A stretch of DNA of 64,000 nucleotides from Myxococcus eversor (GTDB taxonomy: Bacteria; Myxococcota; Myxococcia; Myxococcales; Myxococcaceae): the NCBI RefSeq assembly GCF_010894455.1, contig NZ_JAAIXY010000012.1, positions 1 to 64,000 of the forward strand. Direction: 5' to 3'. Both the position numbers and the translations under genes were made by a program. Below, piece by piece: positions 28,093-36,492 of this stretch. How positions within the stretch are numbered: the stretch's first letter is position 1; every line of letters begins with the position of its first letter. The notes below the pieces were generated by a model that was given only the letters and a program-made list of their open reading frames with translations, was not told where the DNA came from and did not search any database.

Positions 28093-29880
28093 ATGACCCT
28101 GTTCAGGAGGCCGTCCCCGGCCGGCGAGCCGAGTGACGATTCGAGCCGCAACGCCACTCCCACCGAGACGCCTTCCGTCTCCGACAGCCCCAACCCCGTT
28201 CTCAGCACCCCCCCTCGGCCCCGCACCGGCATGACGGGCTCCGCTCCCTCGCTCCCCCCCGAGCGCCGGCCCGGCGCCCTCCAGCGCCCCGCGCCTCCGT
28301 CGGACGAGCCGGAATTTCCCACTGAACGCCGCCCCGTCCCCCCCGCTGGGATGCGCTCGCCCCAGCAGTCCGGCCCACTGCCTTCCGTCATCGTCTCCAA
28401 CCAGGAGCGCCGTCCGCCGTCCGCGGGCGCCCCCGGTGCCGAACGTCGACCCCAGGCCGCCGCCCCCGCCGCGCCCCCCAGTGGACAGGAGCGGCGGACC
28501 ATTCCACCCCCGGCGTCCTATTCGGGCCCCGAGCGGCGCACCCCTGGCACCAGCTCCCGGCGCGCGTTGGAACCCAACGCGGGCTCCCAGGAGCGCTTCT
28601 GGCCCACCCAGCCTCGCACCCTGGAGGAGACCGGCCTCACGGCGACCTTCGTGGAGGAGCTCATCCTCAAGGCGCTCTTCTTCGCCGGTGAGATGCGCGG
28701 CATGGACCTGGCCAGCCGCATCCAGCTCCCCTCGGCCGTCATCGACGACATCATCGAGGGCCTGCGCCGCCAGAAGTACGTGGACATCCGAGGCGGCGGC
28801 GCGTCCGGCGTCGGCAAGTCCACGATGATCTACCAGCTCACGACCTTCGTGACGGACATGCTGCGGCAGATCACCGACCGCAATCGCTACAACGGCCCCG
28901 CGCCCGTCTCCTTCCAGGAGTATATCGCGGCGGTGAAGAAGCAGACGGTGCGCGGCAATCGCATCACCCGCGCGCGGATGCAGGACAAGTTCGGCGATCT
29001 GGTCATCCGCGACTACATCTACGACGGCATCGGTCCGGCGATGAACTCCGGTCGCGCCATCTTCTTCTACGGCCCGCCCGGCAATGGCAAGACAGCCATC
29101 TGCCAGGGAATGGTGAACTGCTTCGAAGGGGACATCTTCATCCCCCACGCCATCCTCATCGACGACTTCGTCGTGAAGGTCTTCGACGCCAACATCCACA
29201 AGCCCGTGGAGGACGAAGCGGGCGCCTCGTATGACAGGCGCTGGGTGCGCTGCCGCCGGCCGCTCGTCGTCGTGGGCGGTGAGCTGACGCTGGACATGCT
29301 CGACCTCGTCTACTCGCCAGAAGTGAAGTACTACGAGGCCCCGTTCCAGATGAAGGCCAGCAACGGGATGCTCCTCATCGATGACTTCGGCCGGCAGAAG
29401 GTGTCGCCGAAGGACCTGCTCAACCGGTGGATTGTCCCGCTGGAGAGCGACATCGACATGCTCACCCTGCACACCGGCAAGAAGCTGCAGGTGCCCTTCG
29501 ACGTCTTCGCCGCCTTCTCCACCAACCTGGACCCCAGCGCCCTCGTGGACGACGCCTTCCTGCGCCGCGTCCGCTACAAGCTGGAGGTGCAGCGGCCGGA
29601 CGAGGAGCAGTTCCACCAGATCTTCGAAATCATGTGCCGCAAGCGGGGCGTGGCCTACAACGCCAACGCCATCGACTACCTCATCGACTCGCACTACCGG
29701 CCGACGGACCGCCCCTTCGCGGCCTGCCAGCCCCGAGACCTCCTGGACCAGGTCATCGACATGTCCCACTACCTGGGACAGGAGCCGAAGCTGGACCCCG
29801 CCTTGCTGGACGCCGCCGTGCGCAGCTACTTCGTGCGCTTCGACAAGACCTCGGAGACCACCGCGGCCTCCGCGTCCTAG
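28093..29880 (+). CDS. AAA-type ATPase with disordered ERR-repeat N-terminus
   Basis: A 595-residue cytoplasmic protein. Residues 1-165 are low-complexity Pro/Arg/Ser and carry the tetrad [PTQA]ERR six times, at about 56, 77, 104, 116, 132 and 147. A winged-helix-like segment follows (VEELILKALFFAGEMRGMDL). The ATPase core has Walker A GPPGNGKT at 337-344, Walker B GMLLIDDFG, sensor 1 in VFAAFSTNLDP and an arginine-rich DAFLRRVRYK. A GASGVGKST stretch near 237-245 looks like a second P-loop but sits in the linker. Such ATPases are widespread with unknown clients; the repeats may be a docking region. It is the last plus-strand gene before a convergent WbqC gene. Confidence 0.82.
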   Translation: MTLFRRPSPAGEPSDDSSRNATPTETPSVSDSPNPVLSTPPRPRTGMTGSAPSLPPERRPGALQRPAPPSDEPEFPTERRPVPPAGMRSPQQSGPLPSVIVSNQERRPPSAGAPGAERRPQAAAPAAPPSGQERRTIPPPASYSGPERRTPGTSSRRALEPNAGSQERFWPTQPRTLEETGLTATFVEELILKALFFAGEMRGMDLASRIQLPSAVIDDIIEGLRRQKYVDIRGGGASGVGKSTMIYQLTTFVTDMLRQITDRNRYNGPAPVSFQEYIAAVKKQTVRGNRITRARMQDKFGDLVIRDYIYDGIGPAMNSGRAIFFYGPPGNGKTAICQGMVNCFEGDIFIPHAILIDDFVVKVFDANIHKPVEDEAGASYDRRWVRCRRPLVVVGGELTLDMLDLVYSPEVKYYEAPFQMKASNGMLLIDDFGRQKVSPKDLLNRWIVPLESDIDMLTLHTGKKLQVPFDVFAAFSTNLDPSALVDDAFLRRVRYKLEVQRPDEEQFHQIFEIMCRKRGVAYNANAIDYLIDSHYRPTDRPFAACQPRDLLDQVIDMSHYLGQEPKLDPALLDAAVRSYFVRFDKTSETTAASAS

Positions 29881-29883
29881 CCG

Positions 29884-30672
29884 TCAGCTTCCGGCCTGTG
29901 CCGGTGCGAAGGGGCCCCACGGCGAGGGCTCCAACCACCGGCGCACCTCCTCCACCGGCACGTTGGACAACACGTCCACAATCGACAGGCCCTGCACGAA
30001 TCTCCCCTCGCGACCCTGAGGGTAGGTCGGGTGCCGGAAGCGCTGCCACAACACGCGCACGTCCGCGTCCCGGAACAGGCTCACCTGGAGGTACAGCGAG
30101 GAGCCCAGCCCGGAGTAGTACGTGTGGCCCTGGAGCTGACGGCAGTACTCCACCAGGCGCGCGGATTTCTCGTCGCCCTGGCGCTGAAGCGTGGACGCCA
30201 GGAGGATGTCTGGCTTCAGCCCCAGCGGCGCGTGGAACAACGCGGTGCTCCCCAACAGCACACGCAAGAGCGAGCCCGGCCCGGCCTCGCGTGCCACGCT
30301 GTCGTAGAAGGGCTCCAGCAACGGCAGCACCTGGGTGGCGAAGTGGGGCCGCCGCCCATACAGCGTCACCAGCCTGCTCAGGTGCTTGCGTGCCCACGGC
30401 TGCCGGGTGTCCACCGCCAGCTCGCTGATGAGCGCGTCGCGGTGTGGGTCCTCCAGCGGAATGGACAGCCATTGGAAGCCCGGCTCGGTGGGCGGAGGTG
30501 TGGGCACATTCTCCGGCAATGCCACACGCGTCCTGCGTTGCCAGCCCCGCCGCAGCCACTGCACGTTGTCCAGCACCAGCAGCGTGCCCGCACGCGCCAC
30601 CTGCTCGTAGAAGTCCACCCAGGGCAGGTAGTGGGGCTGCTCGGCGACGATGACTCCTGGACTGCCCGGCAC
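29884..30672 (-). CDS. WbqC family protein
   Basis: A 262-residue protein with the family motif near the start, EQPHYLPWVDFYEQV, and LVLDNVQWLRRGWQRRTRV. The C-terminal QGLSIVDVLSNVPVEEVRRW is also typical. WbqC proteins are encoded in O-antigen loci and have an unknown enzymatic role in polysaccharide or secondary metabolism. The start is a GTG at 30672, preceded by GAGAGG at a good distance; no ATG fits better. It is divergent from the sensor kinase gene and converges with the AAA ATPase gene (3 bases between the stops). Confidence 0.87.
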   Translation of the reverse strand: MPGSPGVIVAEQPHYLPWVDFYEQVARAGTLLVLDNVQWLRRGWQRRTRVALPENVPTPPPTEPGFQWLSIPLEDPHRDALISELAVDTRQPWARKHLSRLVTLYGRRPHFATQVLPLLEPFYDSVAREAGPGSLLRVLLGSTALFHAPLGLKPDILLASTLQRQGDEKSARLVEYCRQLQGHTYYSGLGSSLYLQVSLFRDADVRVLWQRFRHPTYPQGREGRFVQGLSIVDVLSNVPVEEVRRWLEPSPWGPFAPAQAGS

Positions 30673-30809
30673 TCACGGCCTCTCTTCTCTTGAGATGTCC
30701 TGGGTTGGCTCGGCCCCTCACTCGGGACCGGCGCAAAGGATTCAGGCTGCTGCTAGACTGTAACATTCCAAAGACGGCCAGGGACCTTCGCCGCGGCGGG
30801 AAGGAACGG

Positions 30810-32873
30810 ATGAAGTACCTGTGCATCAGCGCTGACCTTCAACACCCCGTGGCGGAGGAGCTTCGGCGCCAGGGTCAGGAGGTGCTCGTCCGGGCCGAGG
30901 CCTCCGAGGCCGGCGCGGAGCTGGTGCATGGCCGGGTGGACGTGCTCATCGTCGAGGCGGAGGGGCTCGCGGAGGATGCGCGCTGGCTGGATGCGTTGCG
31001 AGCACGCGCGAGGCCCGAGGAGCCGCTGGTGCTGGGGCTGACCCGCTCCGCGACGGACGAGGGCCTGGCGCCCCTGCTGGCGGCGGGCGTGGACGAGTTC
31101 CTCGTCGCGCCCTTCTCCCCGGTGGAGCTCCGCGCGCGCAGGCACCTGTTGGAGCGGCGCTCGGCGAAGCGAAGGCAGCATCAGACCTCCGAGGCCTCCG
31201 CGCGCGGGGAGATGGAGCGGCTGTCCTCCATCATCCAGACGCAGGGGGACGTCACGCTGGCGGGGTTGGACCTGGCCGGGGTGATGAGCCTGCTGTGCGA
31301 GCGCGCACGCGTCCTCTGTGGCGCGGACGGCGCGGCGGTGGCGCTGCTGGAGGACGGGTCCGCGCAGTACACCGTGGCCACCGGGTGTCTGTTGCCACAC
31401 ATGGGCTTCCGTCTCCCGGTGGAGGGGAGCCTCACCGGCGCCAGCCTGCTGCGCGGCGAGGTGATGCGCACCGACGACACCGAGGACGACGTGCGCGTCA
31501 ACGTGCGCGCCACGCGGCAGGTGGGGGCACGCTCCATGGTGTGCGTACCGCTGTGGCGCGAGGCCCAGCCGGTGGGCGCGCTCAACCTGGTCTCCCGTCG
31601 CCCGAATGCCTTCGATGACCGGGACGTGCGCACGCTGGAGCTGATGGCGGGCCTGTTGGGCGCGGCCATGGGCAACGCGGCCGAGGCCGAGGCTCGGCAT
31701 GCCTTGATGGAGGAGCGCGCCGCGGCGCTCGCCGCGCTCCAGGAGTCGCAGGCGCTGTTCGCCGCCTTCATGAACCACAGCCCCGTGGTGGCGTACATGA
31801 AGGACGAGCAGGGCCGCCGCATCTGGGTGAACGAGCCATACCGCCGCTTCTTCGGCCTGTCCGAGAGCGCGAGCCTGGACCGGCTGGACGACATGAACCT
31901 GATGCCTCCGGAGTCGGCGGACCACGTGCGGCGGGAGGACCGGGCGGTGCTCGAGTCGGGGCTGGCTCGCGCGTCGGAGGGCATGATTCCCGCGCCGGAC
32001 GGAGCCGAGCGGCACTGGCTCACGTATCGCTTCATCGTGAAGGAGCACTCGGGGCGAAGGCTGTTGGGCGGGGTGTCGCTGGACGTGACGGACCGCAAGG
32101 CGATGCAGGCGCAGCTGGTGGTGTCGGACCGGCTGGCGGCGGTGGGCACGCTGGCGGCGGGCGTGGCGCATGAAATCAACAACCCGCTCGCCTTCGTGCT
32201 CTCCAACCTGTCCTTCCTGTCCGTGGAGCTGCAGTCCGTGGCGCGCGAGCTGCCGCCGGGGCGCACGTCGGAGATGGAGGAGGTGCTGCGAGAGGCGATG
32301 GATGGCGCGCACCGGGTGCGGCAGATCGTCAGGGACTTGCGGACCTTCTCTCGCGGGGACGACGAGATCGCCACCGCCGTCAACATCCAGGCGGTGCTGG
32401 AGTCCGCCATCACCATGGCGCGCGGCGAGCTGAAGATGCGCGCGCAGATCATCCGCGACTACCGCGACGTGCCTCCGGTGGAGGGCAACGAAGGCCGCTT
32501 CGGACAGGTGTTCCTCAACCTGCTCATCAACGCCGCGCACGCCATTCCCGAGGGGAAGCCGGAGCACAACGAGGTGCGCGTCACCCTGCGTCCGCAGGGA
32601 GAGCGGGTCATCATCGAGGTGCAGGACACCGGCGTGGGCATGGCGCCGGACGTGCGCGCGCGCATCTTCGACCCGTTCTTCACCACCAAACCCGTGGGGG
32701 TGGGCACGGGCCTGGGGCTGTCCATCTGCCACGGCATCGTCACCGGCTTCGGCGGAGACATCTCCGTGGAGAGCGAGCCAGGCCGGGGCAGCACCTTCCG
32801 CGTGTCCCTGCCCGTGAGTCAGCGCGCGCGGGAGCTGGTGCCGCCAATGACTCGCTTGCACCTGGTGGGCTGA
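30810..32873 (+). CDS. Sensor histidine kinase with degenerate receiver, GAF and PAS domains
   Basis: A 687-residue soluble kinase. Residues 1-115 are a receiver-like domain, but the phospho-acceptor position is Glu49 (VDVLIVEAEGL) and the conserved Lys is Ala100 (FLVAPFSP). It therefore should not be phosphorylated and may act as a fixed-state domain. GAF at about 150-300, PAS at about 318-430, HisKA with His454 (GVAHEINNPLAF), then the ATPase domain with NLLINAAHAI, DTGVGMAP and GTGLGLSIC. No membrane segments are visible. The ATG follows GGGAAGGAACGG. No partner response regulator lies next to it; the regulator at 35806 has its own kinase. Confidence 0.92.
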   Translation: MKYLCISADLQHPVAEELRRQGQEVLVRAEASEAGAELVHGRVDVLIVEAEGLAEDARWLDALRARARPEEPLVLGLTRSATDEGLAPLLAAGVDEFLVAPFSPVELRARRHLLERRSAKRRQHQTSEASARGEMERLSSIIQTQGDVTLAGLDLAGVMSLLCERARVLCGADGAAVALLEDGSAQYTVATGCLLPHMGFRLPVEGSLTGASLLRGEVMRTDDTEDDVRVNVRATRQVGARSMVCVPLWREAQPVGALNLVSRRPNAFDDRDVRTLELMAGLLGAAMGNAAEAEARHALMEERAAALAALQESQALFAAFMNHSPVVAYMKDEQGRRIWVNEPYRRFFGLSESASLDRLDDMNLMPPESADHVRREDRAVLESGLARASEGMIPAPDGAERHWLTYRFIVKEHSGRRLLGGVSLDVTDRKAMQAQLVVSDRLAAVGTLAAGVAHEINNPLAFVLSNLSFLSVELQSVARELPPGRTSEMEEVLREAMDGAHRVRQIVRDLRTFSRGDDEIATAVNIQAVLESAITMARGELKMRAQIIRDYRDVPPVEGNEGRFGQVFLNLLINAAHAIPEGKPEHNEVRVTLRPQGERVIIEVQDTGVGMAPDVRARIFDPFFTTKPVGVGTGLGLSICHGIVTGFGGDISVESEPGRGSTFRVSLPVSQRARELVPPMTRLHLVG

Positions 32874-33173
32874 GAGCGAAGCAGCGACTTCGCAACCTCG
32901 GGTGGTGTGGTTCGGGCGCGTCAAGGTGCCCGGGTTCTGGGTTCCGCTGCGCGGCGATGCGGAAGCTCATGCGCCATGAAAGGCGTTGTAACGGCCGGGG
33001 GCATTTGTCAGCGCATCGCGGCTGCTCGCGGAGCGGCCCTGTGCGTTCAGGGCTGGCGGCTCGGTGGCCGCCCTGGCCCCTGGCTCGGTGTGCCTTCGCG
33101 AATTCGCTGGGGCGCTCGTGTGTCGGAATCGGACGTGACGACGCACCGGGCCCGAGTCGCCCAGGAAGAACGC
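32874..33173. other. 300-base gap with no evident gene
   Basis: Between the kinase stop and the START-domain gene I see no credible coding sequence. ORFs here have poor composition or overlap the START gene as upstream extensions. It presumably contains the START-gene promoter, but no clear -35/-10 or operator could be picked out. Confidence 0.5.
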
Positions 33174-33824
33174 ATGAAGAGGCTGTGGAGTGGAGCGGCG
33201 CTTGCCGCCTGGGCGCTGGGGCTCGCCGCGGGGACCTCCCAGGCGGCGGAGGGTTGGAGCACGGTGGCGGAGACGCCGTACGTGGTGAAGGTCCGGCCTC
33301 GGCCGGGGACGCAGGCCAAGGACGTCTGGGCGGAGGGCGAACTGGCCGCGAGCGCCGCGGACGTGCAGGCCGTGCTGCGAGATGTGGACGCCTATCGGCA
33401 CTGGATGCCGTACGTGAAGGAGTCCCGCCTGTTGAAGGAGTTGCCAGACGAGGGGCAGCTCACCTACACGAGACTGGACCTGCCGGTGGTGTCCGCGCGG
33501 GACTACATCAGCAACGTGGTGCTGGAATCCAAGGTGGCCGAGGATGGCTCGGGCGTGTTCGCTCAGAGGTGGCAGGCGGAACCGGACGCCCTTCCCCAGC
33601 GGCGCGGCACGGTGCGCCTCCGGCTCAATGAAGGAAGCTGGCACGTGGAGCCTCGGGGGGAGGAGAAGTCCCATGCCGTGTATCGCTTCACCGTGGATCC
33701 GGCTGGCTCCATCCCTGGCTTCCTGGCGCGCATGGGCCAGAAGGACGCGGTGGAGGACACGTTCCGTGCGGTGGAGAAGCGGGCGCGACAGCAGGCCGAG
33801 TCGCGGCGGCGGGAGGCTTATTGA
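33174..33824 (+). CDS. START-domain lipid-binding protein, exported
   Basis: A 216-residue protein with signal peptide MKRLWSGAALAAWALGLAAG and cleavage near SQAAEG. The rest is a START domain (VWAEGELAASAADVQAVLRD, YRHWMPYVKESRLL, DLPVVSARDYI, HAVYRFTVDPAGSIPGF). These domains hold a lipid or other hydrophobic ligand, here in the periplasm. The ATG follows CAGGAAGAACGC. The ORF is open upstream for 89 codons, but those do not look like a leader. It converges with the PhyH gene 36 bases later. Confidence 0.85.
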   Translation: MKRLWSGAALAAWALGLAAGTSQAAEGWSTVAETPYVVKVRPRPGTQAKDVWAEGELAASAADVQAVLRDVDAYRHWMPYVKESRLLKELPDEGQLTYTRLDLPVVSARDYISNVVLESKVAEDGSGVFAQRWQAEPDALPQRRGTVRLRLNEGSWHVEPRGEEKSHAVYRFTVDPAGSIPGFLARMGQKDAVEDTFRAVEKRARQQAESRRREAY

Positions 33825-33860
33825 CGGCCATGGCCCGCATTGCATCCGTGAGCTGTGCCG

Positions 33861-34652
33861 TCACGGCGACGGAGCGCGGAACAGGGGCGGGAAGACGCGC
33901 GGCGCCTTCTTCTTGCGGACACAGCGGGTGTCCGCGCTCATGTAACAGGCGGAGAAGGCGCGGCGGCGCAGGCCGGGTCGGCCGCGTCCGGAGCGGTGCC
34001 ACAGGTGGTTGTGGATGAGGATGACCTCTCCGGCGAGCGCGGGGAGGGGCAGGGCGCGGCGCTCCGCGTCCTGGGCCGCCACCGCGTCCGGAGGAATGAC
34101 GCCACCCAGCTCCGTCACCAGTCCGGCCTTGTGGGTGCCGGGCACCACCTCCAGGCAGCCGCCGCCCTCGGGGGCATCGTCCAGGGCCGTCCACAGCTGG
34201 AGCTCCGGCTCTCGGGTGAGGCCCCACAGCCGGCCTCCATCCTGGTGCCAGGGCAGGTTGCTGCCGCCGGCCTGGCCCTTGTGGAAGAGGATGGCGCGGT
34301 AGAGGACGATGTCGCCGGGGATGCGCGCGCGGACGAGCCGCTCGAACAGGGGATTCTCCATCCACGCGAGGAAGCGCGGGTCCTTCTCCAGCTTCTCCAG
34401 CTTGCGGTAGTCCAGCGACGGGCCCTGCCACCCCAGGCCCAGCGGGGCGTCCTCGTAGCGTCCGGTGGTCGCATCTGGCTGGAAGAACATGCCGGGGTAC
34501 ACCACCCGACCGAGCATGAGGTCGTCCGCCCGCTCGCGCAGGGCCTCCAGTCCGGAATCATCCAGGACCTGGCCCAGCCGGGCATAGCCGTGCTCGGCGT
34601 AGTGCGCGAGCGCCCTGGCGATGTCGACGTCCCTCGCATCCTCACGAAGCAT
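33861..34652 (-). CDS. Phytanoyl-CoA dioxygenase (PhyH) family protein
   Basis: A 263-residue iron/2-oxoglutarate oxygenase. The metal site shows as HxD in LPWHQDGGRLWG and the distal His in HNHLWHRSG, followed by an Arg (RPGLRRRAFSACY) that would hold 2-oxoglutarate. The N-terminal half (IARALAHYAEHGYARLGQVL) is typical of the family. Substrates range from fatty acyl-CoA to secondary metabolites, and none can be assigned here. The ATG is preceded by GAGG. It is divergent from the hydrolase gene. Confidence 0.88.
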   Translation of the reverse strand: MLREDARDVDIARALAHYAEHGYARLGQVLDDSGLEALRERADDLMLGRVVYPGMFFQPDATTGRYEDAPLGLGWQGPSLDYRKLEKLEKDPRFLAWMENPLFERLVRARIPGDIVLYRAILFHKGQAGGSNLPWHQDGGRLWGLTREPELQLWTALDDAPEGGGCLEVVPGTHKAGLVTELGGVIPPDAVAAQDAERRALPLPALAGEVILIHNHLWHRSGRGRPGLRRRAFSACYMSADTRCVRKKKAPRVFPPLFRAPSP

Positions 34653-34759
34653 GGCGTCCTCATACCCTGGACGGGCATGTCACGGGACGGTGTTCCGCAC
34701 CGCGGACGCGGGGAAGGACCGCTTGCGCGCCCGCCTTCCCCGCATCATGGTGAAGGGGC

Positions 34760-35734
34760 ATGCCCTATCGTCGCGCCACGCGCTATGTCGTCGCACCGGA
34801 TGGGACCCGGGTGGCCTGGCACACCCACGTCGGTGACCTGCTCGAGCAGGCCGCGGACGACGCGCTGAAGACTCGCGCCACGGTGTTGCTGAGCAATGGC
34901 ATTGGCACCTCGGAGAACTTCTGGCGCCACATCGTCGCCAGCCTGGAGCAGGACCACCGGGTGGTGCACTGGAACTACCGGGGGCACGGCGGCAGCGAGG
35001 AGTCACGTAGCGGCGACTACGACGTCTCCGTGCACGTGGGCGACCTGGAACGCGTCACCGAAGAGGTGATGGCGCGCGGCGATGGGCGGCCCCCACACCA
35101 GGTGGCCTTCTCCATGGGTGTGCGCGTCCTGCTGGAGCTGTACCGGCGACGGCCGGACCTGGTGCCCGCGATGACGCTCATCGCCGGCACGCCGGGGGCT
35201 CCGGGCTCCGGTGACCCGGGACTGGCCGCGCGCGCCGTGCTCTCCACCGTGCGCGGGGCCTTCCGGATGGCGACCCCCACGGTGCCGCTGGTCGCCCCGG
35301 TGGTGCGCGCGGTGCTGGGCAGCCGCATCGCCTATCCCATGGCCCGCGCGGCGGGAGCGCTGCGGGCGCGCGCGCCTCGGGACGACATCGACGAGTTCCT
35401 GCTCGCGCTGCGGACCATGAGCCCCAAGGCCTACTGGTACACGCTGCGTGGCCTGGCGAAGGGACATGCGTGGGACGTGCTGCCTTCCGTGACGGTGCCC
35501 ACGCTCATCATCGCCGCGCGCGACGATACCCTGGTGCCCCTGCGGGAGATGATCCGCATGCGCGACCGCCTGCCGCATGCCCACTGGATGCAGGTGGATG
35601 ACGCGGGCCACGCCGGCCTGCTGGAGGCGGGGACGGAGATCTCCGACGCCGTGAGAGCCTTTCTCCTCAACCACGGGATGCGGTCTGAATCATCGCCAAT
35701 GTCTCACGAGGCGGGGCCCTCCGCTCCGACCTGA
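34760..35734 (+). CDS. Alpha/beta hydrolase
   Basis: A 324-residue hydrolase with the triad in order: nucleophile elbow VAFSMGVRVLLE (an A-F-S-M-G form), acid in IIAARDDTLVPL, and His in DDAGHAGLLEAG. The oxyanion region reads LLSNGIGTSENFW, and NYRGHGGSE is typical of the esterase/haloperoxidase-like group. It is most likely a cytoplasmic esterase or lactonase; substrate unknown. The start has AAGGGG immediately upstream. The two-component gene pair follows 70 bases later, and co-transcription is possible. Confidence 0.88.
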   Translation: MPYRRATRYVVAPDGTRVAWHTHVGDLLEQAADDALKTRATVLLSNGIGTSENFWRHIVASLEQDHRVVHWNYRGHGGSEESRSGDYDVSVHVGDLERVTEEVMARGDGRPPHQVAFSMGVRVLLELYRRRPDLVPAMTLIAGTPGAPGSGDPGLAARAVLSTVRGAFRMATPTVPLVAPVVRAVLGSRIAYPMARAAGALRARAPRDDIDEFLLALRTMSPKAYWYTLRGLAKGHAWDVLPSVTVPTLIIAARDDTLVPLREMIRMRDRLPHAHWMQVDDAGHAGLLEAGTEISDAVRAFLLNHGMRSESSPMSHEAGPSAPT

Positions 35735-35805
35735 GCCGTTTGTCTCGGGAATGTCGCTGGAAACGCCCCCGCGGAGCGTGGAAAGCTGCGCGCAGGGGGC
35801 TTCAC

Positions 35806-36492
35806 ATGCGGTTATTGCTCGTCGAAGACGAAGTGAAGATGGTGGCCCTGCTCCGACAGGGATTGACGGAGGAGGGCCACTCCGTCGAGGTCTGCACCCG
35901 GGGCGGTGAGGCGTTGGAAATGGGAGCCCAGGAGGGCTTCGACGTCATCATCCTGGACTGGGCGCTGCCGGAAGTGGACGGCGTCACGCTGCTCAAGCAC
36001 TGGCGGAGCGTGGGGGTGCGCACGCCGGTGTTGATGCTCACCGCGCGGGGCACCACGCCGGAGAAGGTGACGGGGCTGCGCTCGGGCGCGGACGACTACC
36101 TGGTGAAGCCCTTCGACTTCGAGGAGCTGCTGGCTCGACTGGAGGCGCTGGCGCGGCGGGGCGAGTCGGAGGATGGCGCCGTGCGACTGGGCTGCGTGGT
36201 GATGGACCCGCGCCGACGGGTGCTCTGCAAGGGAGGCCGCGAGGAGCCGCTGACGCCGCGCGAGTTCGCGCTCTTCTCCGCGCTGGCGAAGCATCCGGGC
36301 GAGGCGCAGGTGAGGGCCCGGTTGATGGCCCAGGCCTGGGGCCCGGACTTCGAGGGCCACGGCAACGTGCTGGATGTGTACGTGGGCTACCTGCGCGCGA
36401 AGCTGGAGCGCCTTCAGGTTTCCGACGTCTCCATCCGCTCCGTGCGCGGCGTGGGCTACAAGCTGACGGTGGTCCCGGATGAACCGTCGTGA
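35806..36492 (+). CDS. OmpR-family response regulator
   Basis: A 228-residue regulator. The receiver has the acidic pair in LLVEDEV, phospho-acceptor Asp51 (DVIILDWALPEVDG) and Lys in YLVKPFDF. The C-terminal winged helix (LTPREFALFSAL, VDVYVGYLR-type helix, IRSVRGVGYKL) binds DNA. The start at 35806 (AGGGGGCTTCACATG) puts MRLLLVEDE at the N-terminus, as expected; an upstream ATG adds a basic stretch and is rejected. It overlaps the kinase start by one base (TGATG), so the two form a coupled pair. Target genes are not visible. Confidence 0.95.
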   Translation: MRLLLVEDEVKMVALLRQGLTEEGHSVEVCTRGGEALEMGAQEGFDVIILDWALPEVDGVTLLKHWRSVGVRTPVLMLTARGTTPEKVTGLRSGADDYLVKPFDFEELLARLEALARRGESEDGAVRLGCVVMDPRRRVLCKGGREEPLTPREFALFSALAKHPGEAQVRARLMAQAWGPDFEGHGNVLDVYVGYLRAKLERLQVSDVSIRSVRGVGYKLTVVPDEPS

